Below, piece by piece: positions 13,501 to 64,000 of a DNA stretch of 64,000 bases. The position numbers and the translations under genes are program-made. The notes below the pieces were generated by a model. The model was not told where the DNA came from. It did not search any database and saw nothing but the letters and a program-made list of their open reading frames with translations. The stretch comes from Myxocyprinus asiaticus (Eukaryota > Chordata > Actinopteri > Cypriniformes > Catostomidae): positions 16,550,501 to 16,614,500 of the forward strand of contig NC_059393.1 of the NCBI RefSeq assembly GCF_019703515.2, given 5' to 3'. The number at the start of each line of letters is the position of its first letter. Position 1 is the stretch's first letter.

Positions 13501-14202
13501 TTGTTCAAAAAAGCTGTAGTTTTCAAAAATAGCAGAGTTCTATACCAAATAATTAGCCATCTTAGATCTGTGGTTGTGACTAAATTGCTTGAATTTGCCA
13601 TGGAATCGCATTTGAATAAGCAACTGCAATCTTCAACACTCTCTGTGCCACTGGAAACCTTTAACTCAGTTTCCATGAGTTCAAAGGGTCAAACGAACAT
13701 CTAACAAAGCATCAATATGGGTAGGAAATATTTGTATGGTAAATATGGAGTCTGCTATCCTCCAAAGGCTCATCCCGCTGACAAGGCGAAAACCACTGAA
13801 GATTATCAATTTCGCCCTTGAAAAGCACATGGAGTTCTTTTGTTCTTCAGACTGTGAAGAACATAAAATTGCTTTGAAAGACCAAAGCTGGTCACAGCAA
13901 TCACACTTCAGTACCAACCACACTAAACTGTGTAACTCTCTGGATACACTTTGTTGTTAAATGTTCACAGGGCTTCGGTCTTGCAGTGTACCCTTGGCTT
14001 TCGGTAACAAGACACATAAATGTGTTTCACAGGATGCATGGACAGGGCTTTGTCCTTGTGCATTATTGAGAAAGTTGTGCCACTTGCAAGGGCTTGTCAG
14101 CATGCTAGTAATTGGCAACAAGGGGATACAAAAGGGATTTTGAAGAAAATAAAAAAGCGAAAGGAAAAGGTACAGTGGGCTGTAACGGTTGTCATCTCTT
14201 AC

Positions 14203-45599
<31,397 letters not shown>

Positions 45600-46006
45600 G
45601 ATAGCCTGGGACAGTCTGTCCTCTCGGCCCACTGCTGCTGCAACCCTGCAAACACAAAAGACCTGTAACACTGGTTACATGCTCAATTTGATCATTAAAA
45701 ACAACATTAAACAGCATTCACAAGCCATTTAACTTCCTGAATGTGGTTTATTTCCAAGTGAAACAGAATATTCAGCAAGACATAATGTAGGGTGGAGCTT
45801 TATTTTATCCAGGATTTGATTGGATCATGATCGTTAGGCTATGATACTACTGGTAAACATCATCTTTCTCTTTAGTAACTTGATCATTAGAGCCAGAGGA
45901 ACCAAGTCCAATTGCTGATTGAGTTACAGCTGTGTCATCTGAAAATGATAGCAACCATACAGTTTTATCACACACACTTTCTGCTGATTCTACAATCAAG
46001 CTCATG

Positions 46007-46252
46007 CAGGGGCGGACGGGGAAAGAAATCAGCCTGGTGTTTTACATAGAAACTGGCCCAAAAAAAAAATAAAAATAAAAATAAAAAAATTAAAAATAAA
46101 TCGCTGCCCCTTCGGCATATCGCAGCACCGTTTTGTGACCCGGTCCGCATAACGCGGCGGCCCATTTCAGCTTATCGCGGCCCATTCGACCCGATTTTGC
46201 GGCCAGCCCTTTGGGAAAAGTCCCGGTTCTCCCGATGGCCAGTCCGCCCCTG
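46007..46252. mobile_element. hAT-like MITE, 246 bp
   Basis: Begins CAGGGGCGGAC and ends GTCCGCCCCTG (inverted). Flanks AGCTCATG (45999-46006) and AGCTCACG (46253-46260) match 7/8 as an 8-bp duplication. CpG-rich internal sequence with an A-rich stretch at 46060-46100. Non-coding. Lies between exons 2 and 1, ~360 bp upstream of exon 2. Confidence 0.8.
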
Positions 46253-47942
46253 AGCTCACGTTTATCGAGGTTATCATCTGCAGATCAAACCTTCAATCCA
46301 AACAGTCTGGCCTAAAACCACTGCCTTATACTACTGCTCTTCACACCTAGCATGTGAAAGAGGATTACAAGCCTAACCGCACCGTTGTTATAGAAGCATT
46401 TTAACACGACAGTTGAGAATTAAACATGACAGTAACATAACATCGATGGTGATCACCTCCAATAAGCACTGAGCCAATGAAGCAACTTCACTTTGCATAA
46501 CAGTGGGTTCCTTGAGTTAACGTCAGTGTATGATTACATAAACACACAAACACAGATGCATGCAGACACAGAGCCAGAGTCTGTCATTCTCCATCAATTA
46601 CAGCTATTGAAAAATGCACTGGATAATACTGAAGGTTAACAGACAAGTTCTGTGTTTGGTCTCCATAATGCTCTTAATTTTCATAATGTTTTCAGTGCAT
46701 AAATGGAGAACACACTCAGCTATTCGCTAAAGATGCGGCGTAACGTTTAAAATTGACTTAAAATGCAGAAACTACAAGTGAAATAGGAACTCTTAAGCAA
46801 TTAGAAACTTATGGTCACTATGACAAGGAAGAAAAATATCGCCTACTGTTTGAAATGGAAAGATTAGGGTGTAATATAGGATGACAGAAAATGAAAACTA
46901 GCCATTAAGACTTTTTTTTCATTGTGAAATTATTTTCATCACAGTTGCATATATTTTATTATTTAAAATATAATTTAATCTATATATTATTGTCCTAATC
47001 AGACCGATAGTGATCATTTAAAAAAAACAGTAATTATGTCTGATAATAATATGGGCACAAATGTTGTTCATCCCAAATAAACAGCAAAATTCAAGGTTTA
47101 TTTAGAAAAGAGAACTAACAGGCACTGTGATACCTTGCTAAGGTGATAACACAACACACACAAAGTCCAAAAAGATAACAACTATTATTCAAAAATTATT
47201 TACCAGTTATATATATATAATTAAATACTACATGGAAGCAGGATAGGATAAAAAAAAAAAAAGAAAAAAAAAAAAAAAGGGCCAACGCAAAACTGGTGCA
47301 GTTTACTTACAATGGGCGTGCATAAGCCACAAAACAACACGCACACACCACAAAGCCAGTAGCAGGAGAAACAGGCTCTGGAAACAACAGTTTATCTTTT
47401 GTGCTTATACTTTCTCTACTACTCACACCCATTATTTACAGGACAAAAACATATATTAGTACAGTTTAGTACTGAGAACCAACTGAGAAAAAGCCACTGA
47501 TTTAGCAGCCAAATTTACATTTAAAAAAAGGAAATGGTCTAAATAGACAAGTGCAGTCCTATTAAAGGTCTGAAAGTTATTCATCTCGCTGTCCGAGTTC
47601 TCCTTCAAGGCCAGCAATGATGTAACTATGGGCAAATCCAGTGACATAACCCAGAAGAAGGAGGGGTGTTTTTGGTAAGAACAGAGGAACTTTATAGTTG
47701 AGCAATAAGGTACAAGAGGACGGAGTGTACAGGTGTTATTAGTGGACAGCTTTTCAGTTCTTCTTGAGTTAAGCTTTTGATGACTTCAGATGGTCTTCTG
47801 TAGATCTTCAGTGTTTACAAGAGTTCATGGCTAACAGACCATTCTGATGAGACAGTTAAACAAACTGACGTGTTTGTTTAACCAACCTAAGCTTTTCGAA
47901 CATTACCCACCCAGATCATACAGTCCAATATCCCTGAAGTTA

Positions 47943-49466
<1,524 letters not shown>

Positions 49467-50264
49467 TACTTCACATTATGTAAATGAAATATATTTCTCA
49501 CACCTGTTCCCTATATTAGTGATACGTGCACTAACAGGGTTTGACATGTTCTACATATATTTAATCTACCCAGTGAGTCCCATCTTTATTTTAGCCTTGA
49601 AGACAACACTATTCCAAGAAGATATAAGATACGAAATGTACAGAATGCTTAAGGAATGCAAAATTACATATGTACAATTTGTGCATGCTGTAATTCTGCA
49701 TAATTAGACGTGTCATGATGACAAGTACAGGGTCAAAACATGACAATCATCAGGAAACTAGGCTACTTTATTAGCAAACCTGGCTATTCATGCACAAGGA
49801 TAAAAGCTAGATAAACTACAAGTAAACTGGCGAAAGCCCCACAAAACAATAACATTTGGGGTTATATCACAACATTTAGCTCCTAAATGAATAAGGGCCC
49901 AAAGTAACACAGGAAACGAGCCTGCGACAACCCAAAATCAGAGTGAATAAATATCACTGCGCACCGCAAACACTAAAAACACATGCTAATAGCTGTTACA
50001 GCTGAATATCTGGTTAAAATGTCAGTGAGCAGCGCAAACTGTCTCTAAACTGAAGCTAGTCTGTTAGCCAGCTAGCCACTGTTATCCAACAATTAGCTCT
50101 TTTTTCTGCCATATTAACTTAAAACAAGCGCTTGTGACGCTAACATGCTTTAAAACAATCCGTTGTTGAAAAACAAACCCCGAATGCCTGTCTGATATAA
50201 CCGCGTACATTTACTTTCATTTCGGTGTTTGTTTTAAGTTTTCTGAGGGTAAAGATGAACTTAC

Positions 50265-50400
50265 TTGCTGTGAGTCTGTCAGCTGAGCGACGCGCGTGCA
50301 CGCGTAGAAACATTCGCAACTCTCGTCGGCGCTCCGCATTCACACGGCGCAGTGGACGTCATCGCCGCATCTGGAAAAAGAGCCACGCCCCCCTTTGTGG
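50265..50400 (-). other. rabgap1l: rabgap1l 5' UTR exon (non-coding exon 1)
   Basis: A GTAAGT donor reads on the minus strand at 50264-50259, at the edge of a CpG-rich block. Joined to the acceptor at 45645 it gives a leader whose frame relative to the MDDS start contains an in-frame TGA. That supports the 45599 ATG as the first in-frame start. The transcription start is not visible; the upper limit near 50400 is a guess. Additional UTR exons between 45645 and 50265 cannot be excluded. Confidence 0.55.
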
Positions 50401-50450
50401 TGAACGAGTGAGTCAGCAGCGCCTCAGGTGACGGAGGCAGGTGCACAATT
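50270..50450 (-). promoter_or_regulatory. rabgap1l: CpG-rich rabgap1l promoter region
   Basis: A local block dense in CpG (runs such as cgacgcgcgtgcacgcg) in an otherwise AT-rich window, overlapping the inferred first exon. GACGTCAT at 50355-50362 is a near-consensus CREB/ATF site and CCACGCCCCCC at 50382-50392 is a GC-box/KLF-like site. No TATA box is obvious. Assignment as promoter is inference from position and composition. Confidence 0.5.
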
Positions 50451-52432
50451 CATCCATCCGCTGTTGCATTTTTACTTGTTTCTTTAGGGATTGTGTATTA
50501 GGGTATTTATGAATGATGGACAGCAAAAAGTATACATAGAATAAATGATTAAATTCAGTGTATAAATCAATTAAATAAATCAATTAATTACAAATAAAAC
50601 AAATTATTATGATTTCAATTTTTTTAAATGTATACATTTCCATTTTAATTAATAAAATAGAATAGTCTACACTTACATATTTAATTAAACAAAATAAATT
50701 TAAAAAAAAAGTTTACATAATTAACACAAATAAATTTCAAATATTCCGTATTCTAATAAACAGGTAAAAATATAAATATTACAATAAAATCTAAAAATAT
50801 AAGCTTGTCTTTCCTTTTACAGGAAATTAACTTCCCCCTCCAGAGAAGACTCTTTGTGTTTGTTATCCCGGTCGAGCCCCCAATTGTACGTAACAACGTC
50901 GAGTAGTTTTAGTAATACTGCTGGTGTTTTTAATCACACTTGAAAATTATGAACATTTTACAATGAATGTTGTTCATACCGCACCACCTTCTGAACTCGT
51001 ATAACCTCATTGGATAATATATATTAGGACCAAAGTGGGGAAAGTCCATCAATGATAAATATATAGTCCCTGCATATACACATTTCCTTATTTCCGCATT
51101 GTTTCACTTCTGAGACATGTTTACTTTTCTATCAAAAAACACTATTACAATGTGTTGATATATTATTCTGCGCAACACACCGTAATACAGATTCTTTATT
51201 TATTTATTTGCTTACTGGATCATTTGTAAAATGTTGTTCACATTCTAAACAATCTAAAGACACTACAATAAAAAAGTCTTCAATTAGAAACTAATAGTTT
51301 CTTCTATCTTAAGAAGATACATAACAAATAAAACTGTGGATTTGTGAACAAAACAGCCATAAAGTGTTCCAAGAATCACAAGTTGTGAAAATCTTGCCTG
51401 TTTGGGTGGATACATACAATAGAGGGGCACATAAACCTTGATAAAACATCACATTTTCTGGCTAAATTAAAATTCTTGTTAATAAATACATTACACATTT
51501 AAATATAATTGTATAATTTACACACATTAAAATTTTTGTGTAGTAAAGAGAAAATGTATCATCTGACATTTTGAGAACAGAAAAATTAATCTTCCCTCTT
51601 TTTGACAGTGGTTTAAAATTGAATAATAAATAAAACATCAATAAATTACTCAAAACATCCTATCTTTGAACAAAGAGACAGAAAAACACTCATTTGGATG
51701 TGTCTATTTTACGTACATTATGACTGAGCATGTTGAACTTGCATAGAGAAAGCTCTAAAAATATCATCTGTTCATTAGAGCAAGCAGCTCAGAAAGTAAT
51801 TGTCTTTATTCTATTTACTATTTGTGTCCTATTAAAAGCTTTTTTTAAAGATATTTTACATAACAAAGACATACAATACTGTTTTATTGTGGCACACTAA
51901 AATAATTCTCAAGACAAGGTCAAGGTGAGTAATAGAATAGCCCTCATACAGTACAGTGGCCCATTAAAGGAAGCCCACATGTTAAAATATTAAAAGAGGC
52001 TCTAAATTTAAAGGCCTGAACAGTGGTTGAAGGCCACTTTGAAAATCAGGAGCCCTTAGCCTCACTGTTCAAACTGTGAGATCTTGGAGGGTCACTCCAA
52101 TGCTCCGCGTCCTCCCCCGTTTCAGGACTAGGGATTCAAAAACACAAGTACACACACTTGTAATATCGGGGCAACAAAATCAACAGATTTTAATTTTTTA
52201 TAGTTTAATTACATTTTTTAAAGTTTAATGTTTTGTCTGGTACCACCTCAGCACCCCAATTTGAATACTGCCAACCCCAATTCAAGCAAAAAAATCAGCA
52301 AAACAGGGGTGACACAGGTTCTGGAACAACTATCTGTATCAGTTTGTATTAAACTGATAAACTGATACAAATAATTTCGTTTTGATTTGGATTATAGGGA
52401 AGCCGAATCCTGCCACGGAATAATAAATAAAA
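50440..52432. other. intergenic, AT-rich
   Basis: Between the rabgap1l promoter and the minisatellite. Apart from the retroviral relic at 50865, I see only AT-rich sequence and no splice-bounded frames. It may contain upstream regulatory sequence of rabgap1l, but nothing specific is visible. Confidence 0.6.
50865..50960 (-). mobile_element. endogenous retrovirus fragment: LTR end plus tRNA-Pro-type primer-binding site
   Basis: On the minus strand the 18-mer at 50882-50865 differs at one position from the classic tRNA-Pro primer-binding site. It follows a CA-ended stretch (CGTTGTTACGTACA), as at an LTR border. Downstream sequence to 50440 shows no gag. The LTR outer boundary was not found. 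Only a non-coding relic is present, about 460 bp upstream of the rabgap1l promoter block. Confidence 0.6.
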
Positions 52433-53692
52433 GGTCATTTTGACTTTATATCTCACAATTGTGACTTTATTTCTCATAATTATTAGAGATATAAAGTCAC
52501 AACTGTGTGATACTGTATTAAGTCGTAATTACTTGATATGTCGCAAAGTGATATAAAGTCGTAACAGTGTCATATTAAGTGTCAATTGTGAGACAAATTT
52601 GCAACTGTGTGATATAAAGTCGCAATTACGTGATATAAAGTCACAATTGCAGGATATGAAGTCACAATTGCGAGATATAAGTCGCAACTGTGTGATATAA
52701 AGTAGCAACTGCGTGATATAAAGTTGCAACTGCATGATATAATGTTGCAACTGCATGATATAAAGTTGCAACTGCGTGATATAAAGTTGCAACTGCGTGA
52801 TATAATGTTGCAACTGCATGATATAAAGTTGCAACTGCATGATATAAAGTTGCAACTGCATGATATAAAGTTGCAACTGCGTGATATAAAGTCGCGATTA
52901 TTTCATGTCACAACTACGTGAAATTGTCATTAAGTCACAATTGTGAGATATAAAGTGGCAACTGCGTGATATAAAGTAGCAACTGCGTGATATAAAGTCG
53001 CAATTACGTGATATAAAGTCGCAATTGCAGGATATGAAGTCACAATTGCGAGATATAAGTCGCAACTGCGTGATATAAAGTCGCAACTGCGTGATATAAA
53101 GTCGCTATTATTTCATGTCACAACTATGTGAAATTGTCATTAAGTCACAATTGCGATATATTAAGTGGCAACTGTGTGATATAATGTTGCAATTGCGTGA
53201 TACAAAGTCACAATTGTGATATAAAGAAACTGCGTAATATAAATTCATAATTGCAACTATATCACACAATTATGACATTATATTATGCAGTAACAAATAA
53301 CAGTCACAACTGTGTAATATAAAATCACAATTGTAAGATATAAAATCATAACTATGTGACACAGACTTGCAACTGAGTGATGTAATGTCGCAATTGTGTG
53401 ATATAAAGTCGCAATTGTGTGATATAAAGCTGCAATTGCTAGAAATAGTCACAACTGCATAAAATAAAGTCACAATTGCAAGATATATAGTCGCAACTGC
53501 ACAAAATAAAGTCACAATTGGGTGATATAAAGTCGCAATTGCGAGATATAAAGTTGCATCTGTGTGATATAAAGTCGCATCTACATCATATAACATCATA
53601 ATTGCGATTTATATCACAATGGTGTGATAAAGTCGCAATTGTGAGATATAAAGTCGCAATTTGGTGATATAAATCTGCAATTACTAGAAATA

Positions 53693-54230
53693 CACTATCG
53701 GTCAAAAGTTTTGAAACACTTACTCATTCTTTATTATAATTTTTTTTTAACATTTTAGAATAATAGTAAAGTCATCAAAACTATGGAATAACATAAATGG
53801 AACTATGGGAATTATGTTGTGACTAAACAAATCCAAAATAAATCAAAACTGTGTTATATTTTAGCATCTTCAAAGTACTCACCCTTTGCCTAGAATTTGC
53901 AGACATGTACTCTTGACATTTTCTCAACCAACTTCTTGAAATATCACCCTGGGATGCTTTTTAAACAGTATTGAAGGAGTTCCCATCTATGTTGGGCACT
54001 TATTGACTGCTTTTCTTTATTATTTGGTCCAAGTCATCAATTTCAAAAAAATTTTTTTTTTTTTTTTTACATTTTAGTTTTGTAATGAAATAAATTAATA
54101 GGTTGGCACAATTATATTTTTGTCTACAAAACTAATTTCAAACATTTAAGCATACACCTTCAGATCAAAAGATTTTTAAGATCATGAGAAACATTTCAGT
54201 CAAGTGTTTCAAAACTTTTGACTGGTAGTG
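53693..54230. mobile_element. mariner-like MITE inside the minisatellite
   Basis: TA at 53691-53692 and 54231-54232; inverted ends CACTATCGGTCAAAAGTTTT and AAAACTTTTGACTGGTAGTG. 538 bp, non-coding. The minisatellite sequence on the two sides joins exactly at the TA (agaaaTAgtca), as in an uninterrupted monomer at 53441-53452. Confidence 0.87.
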
Positions 54231-54478
54231 TAGTCATAACTGTGTAAAATAAAGTCACAATTGCAAGATATAAAGTCACAACTGCATGTTACACTGTAAA
54301 TTCACAATTACGTGATAAAAATTCAAAATTGCATCACAATGGCATGATATAAAGTCACAGATGCAAGCTATATTGAAGCAACTGTGAGATAAAAGGTAGC
54401 AATTGAAAGATATAAAGTCGCAATTACGTGATCTAAACTTGCAATTGCGAGAAATTAAGTTGACTTAAAGGTGCACTC

Positions 54479-54899
54479 AGTAACTTTTTGTTCGTGTCAT
54501 TTTGGACTTACAGTGACACCTAGTGGTGTGGATGCAGCATCATTCAAACTCTACAGTTTTTAGATACCATTGTAGAAATTCACTATTCACAATCAGCCAT
54601 GATTAGTTTAATCCATGAGTGAAAGTGTCCAATAACAAGACGGTTACTGAGATGAAGCTACCGTAGTAATATTAAGCTGCTCATGTGATTCTAAAACCCA
54701 TGAGGGCGCCCCTGCCCCATGTAGAATAAAACAGCTTTTATAAGGTTACTGATATGACTAGAGTCTTCATCTCATGTGAGTGGTCATGATTTTATACATA
54801 TTAAAATTACAATTCATTTAATTAGTTTCAAAATTACAATTAATTTCTTTAGGAGTAAACATTTTTATTATGGGGATAAAATTGCACCTTTAATAAAGG
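54479..54899. mobile_element. TTAA-flanked MITE at the right part of the minisatellite
   Basis: TTAA at 54475-54478 and 54900-54903; ends AGGTGCACTCAG and ATTGCACCT are partly inverted. 421 bp, non-coding, class Kolobok or piggyBac undecided. Monomer-like sequence (inverted: TGTGACTTTATTTAATG) resumes after it. Confidence 0.65.
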
Positions 54900-54994
54900 C
54901 TATTGTGACTTTATTTAATGTAATTTCAACTTTATACCTGGCAATTTCCACTATATTTTTCACACTTGCAAGATAAAAGGTCAGAATAACCTTT

Positions 54995-55436
54995 TTTATT
55001 TATTTTTTTCCATGGCGGGATCAAAGCACCATAGAATGAAAAGGTATGCAGATACAATATGAAAACACTGAAAGCCAAAACCGACAAACTTCCACATTTT
55101 CAAAGTAGGCCTAGAACGCATTCTTGTACTAAAAAAAAAAGCTAGACGAAGTGCAACAAATAACATAAGGCAGGTCTCAAAATGCATATATAACAATTGT
55201 TTTTACAGTACCTTGACATGGCGTCTAAACAACGCAGCACTCCTGCTCAAGAAGCTGAAAAAATAGTGAAACACAGCACAATGGTCAAAGACGTCCGTCT
55301 AGCATGTTTACATAGAAAAACGCGATGCAAAAACATGTTTGGTGTGAACTCTGTCCCCTTTCACTCTGCGCTGTAACACTCAGGTCTGAGTACAGCAAAG
55401 TAGAGGCATCAGCGACCAGTTAGTGGATGTCACTGA
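54995..55436 (-). terminator. fam163a: fam163a 3' UTR with candidate poly(A) signal
   Basis: Overlapping AATAAATAAA on the minus strand (TTTATTTATT at about 54995-55004) lies ~435 nt after the stop codon. This is the first canonical poly(A) hexamer pair seen downstream. The UTR otherwise shows no motif I recognise. The end point is an inference. Confidence 0.4.
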
Positions 55437-62642
<7,206 letters not shown>

Positions 62643-62823
62643 TCAGATTGATATTCAGTCCAAGTGTTCAAGGAAACAAACTGAGACAAATGCAAGATAG
62701 ACAGTCAATGTTTTTTCTGAACACTTTGAGGCCCATGATGTTACTGTGCCCTACTGTGATGCACAGTCAATGTGAGTTCACAGTCAAAATGTCCACAAGA
62801 TGGCGCAACAAAATTAAAAATGG

Positions 62824-62824
<1 letters not shown>

Positions 62825-62858
<34 letters not shown>

Positions 62859-63207
62859 AAACTAAAATCACCACTCGTGGCAATTATCAGTTGCACAGAC
62901 TGAGCAAAAGCAAGACAGCATGTAATCTTCCAATTTGCCATTTCCTATTTGTGTTCCTCCATGAGTTTATTCTGCCAGCAGCATTAAATCCAGTTTGGCC
63001 AGCACATGCAGATCTGCTTTCCAAACCTCCAATGCTAATGAAGCATCACCCTTCAAGGAAACAATCATAGTAACTGACAGATAAAAATCAACCATAGAGT
63101 GAGTCACAGCACAGTCAGCATATACAGTATATTACATCAGACGGACAGACGGACAGACTGACGGACAGATAGACAGACAGAGAGAGAGACAGACAGACAG
63201 ATAGATT
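62825..63207. repeat. (GAAA)n and (GACA/GATA)n microsatellites
   Basis: (GAAA)~9 at 62825-62861 and imperfect GACGGACA/GACAGATA at 63140-63207, upstream of the fam163a start-codon exon. The sequence between shows nothing recognisable. Confidence 0.9.
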
Positions 63208-63435
63208 TGAAAGACTAAAAGACTCAGTTTAGAGGTTGTCAGTTTCATTAAGCATGTGCTGACAGTAGAAGTGTCGGGTCAAGCAGCCCTGCAGGATTGA
63301 GTTTGACCAGCACTGCAGATTTGATTAAGGAGCTGCACTGATGAAATGCAATCATGCAGTTGGAGGTGAGTAATGAAGCCTCACAGCGGGCTGACAGAGA
63401 CAGGAAAGCTTGGAAACAGCCAGACACACCTGGTA

Positions 63436-63495
63436 CCCCCCCCCCCCCCCACACACACACCTGGTACTCTCTCTCTCTCTCTGTGTCTGTCTCTT

Positions 63496-63532
<37 letters not shown>

Positions 63533-63545
63533 CTCTCTCTTAAAT
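63436..63545. repeat. poly(C), (CA)n, (CT)n and (CTTT)n compound tract
   Basis: Fourteen C residues, ACACACAC, CT repeats and CTTT repeats in succession. The open frames spanning it are low complexity. Confidence 0.9.
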
Positions 63546-63675
63546 ATACTGTACTGACTCACATATTGACCTTTTTTAGTCCGTCCATAACAAAAATTTA
63601 GCTGGTTAATTTAATAAGCACTTATTTTCCAGTACAAGGTCACCAACCAAGGTCACCACCCACAAAAGAAATCTA

Positions 63676-63880
63676 ACAAAAAAAAAAAAAAACACTCAAA
63701 AAAAAAAAACAACAACAAAACAAACCCCCAAAAAAGAAAGCAAACACAACAAAAAATAAAAACACAACAAAGGAAAACAAAAGCAAAACAAAAACCAAAA
63801 ACGAAACAAAACAAAACAATTGTTTTGTTTTGTTTTGTTTTGTTTTGTGTTTTTGTTTTTGTACAACAAAACAAAACAGG
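63676..63880. repeat. (AAAAC)n with a central palindrome
   Basis: A/C-only sequence to about 63817, then CAAAACAATTGTTTTG and TTTTG repeats. The AAAACA units on the left pair with TGTTTT units on the right around CAATTG at 63818-63823, giving a perfect stem of at least 18 bp with no loop. Confidence 0.85.
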
Positions 63881-64000
63881 GACCCTCAAAAAGCTAGATT
63901 TATTTGGTAAGATGTCATATTAACTTTCATTATAAACATTGACTAAAATTACTACATTGCAGAACAGTAGTTAGAAATTCTGAAATTAGTGCCTATACAC

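Larger units (their letters stand above)
1..14202. other. rabgap1l: inferred rabgap1l intron downstream of exon 13 (no gene seen)
   Basis: No open frame here matches a TBC-domain exon or any family I recognise. Apart from the repeats listed, 1-590, 840-1640, 1780-3590, 5080-6090, 6700-7900 and 10750-14200 are AT-rich single-copy-looking sequence with short random open frames. Poly(A) tracts lie at 7850-7872 and 10550-10580 and (ATTT)n at 10957-10980. A CpG-richer patch at 11400-11800 has no splice-bounded frame. Confidence 0.6.
52433..54985. repeat. 21-bp minisatellite with 210-bp higher-order repeat
   Basis: Monomer of about 21 bp, GTGATATAAAGTTGCAACTGC with variants (CGCAATTGCGAGATATAAAGT). 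A block with the marker ATTATTTCATGTCACAACTA occurs at 52897 and 53107, a 210-bp period equal to ten monomers. Monomers at both margins are inverted (TGACTTTATATCTCACAATTG at 52440; TGTGACTTTATTTAATG at 54905). Two MITEs interrupt it. Long open frames on the minus strand are artefacts of the 21-bp (7-codon) period. Confidence 0.93.

Noticed and set aside
1..14202. A gene nested in the rabgap1l intron such as GPR52 (nested in human RABGAP1L)
   Set aside because: An intronless receptor would give a >300-codon open frame; none is present on either strand in this window.
52529..53599. Open frames of 60-115 codons with LYIMQLQ or ISRNCDF repeats
   Set aside because: They follow from the 21-bp period of the minisatellite, which keeps any stop-free frame open; no splice or start context.
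52433..54985. Regular short repeats resembling a CRISPR array
   Set aside because: Repeats are directly tandem without unique spacers, no cas genes, and the sequence is a vertebrate locus.

Overview
This window is vertebrate nuclear DNA, almost certainly from a teleost and probably a cyprinid (carp, barb or relative). The reasons are GT-AG introns, low gene density, and many teleost repeats: Tc1/mariner copies including one of the salmonid-Tc1/Sleeping Beauty type, L2 LINEs, tRNA-derived SINEs, hAT and TTAA-flanked MITEs, and Angel-like palindromes. I see no prokaryotic gene, operon, CRISPR array or phage.

Two protein-coding genes can be assembled, both on the minus strand. (1) rabgap1l (Rab GTPase-activating protein 1-like). 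A 5' UTR exon sits at about 50265-50400 in a CpG-rich promoter. Twelve coding exons run from 45599 down to 14203. Their phases join without a break into 556 codons: N-terminus, PTB domain, kinesin-like/DUF3694 region, acidic linker and the first ~33 residues of the TBC domain. The catalytic TBC exons lie beyond the left edge, so 1-14202 is read as intron. (2) fam163a (neuroblastoma-derived secretory protein family). Two coding exons (62594-62502 and 55796-55437) give 150 codons: a membrane segment, a Cys-rich juxtamembrane stretch and the family C-terminus ending STDV.

Layout: 1-14.2 kb is intron with a Kolobok-like TTAA element carrying a THAP remnant, AT-rich repeats and an Angel-like half element. 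14.2-22.6 kb has exons 13-11 and a 5'-truncated L2 with target-site duplications. 22.6-26.5 kb holds a 1.7 kb degenerate minisatellite. 26.5-38.4 kb has exons 10-3, a Tc1 (31430-33025), a palindrome and a hAT. 38.4-50.4 kb has the start-codon exon flanked by two inverted Tc1 relatives, plus a SINE, a foldback hAT and a small hAT MITE. 50.4-55.4 kb is intergenic, with a retroviral primer-binding-site fragment and a 21-bp minisatellite with a 210-bp higher-order repeat, invaded by two MITEs. 55.4-64 kb is fam163a with an intron carrying a SINE, an L2 split by another SINE, a (TA)n-bearing MITE and a TRIM-like miniature LTR retrotransposon.

The two genes are not known to act together. RABGAP1L works at endosomal membranes; FAM163A is a small membrane or secreted protein. 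I found no new biochemical system. The most interesting signals are structural: the TRIM-like element with recognisable primer-binding site and polypurine tract, the minisatellite with a reconstructable empty insertion site, inverted Tc1 copies around the start-codon exon, upstream ORFs overlapping the rabgap1l start, and the THAP remnant.
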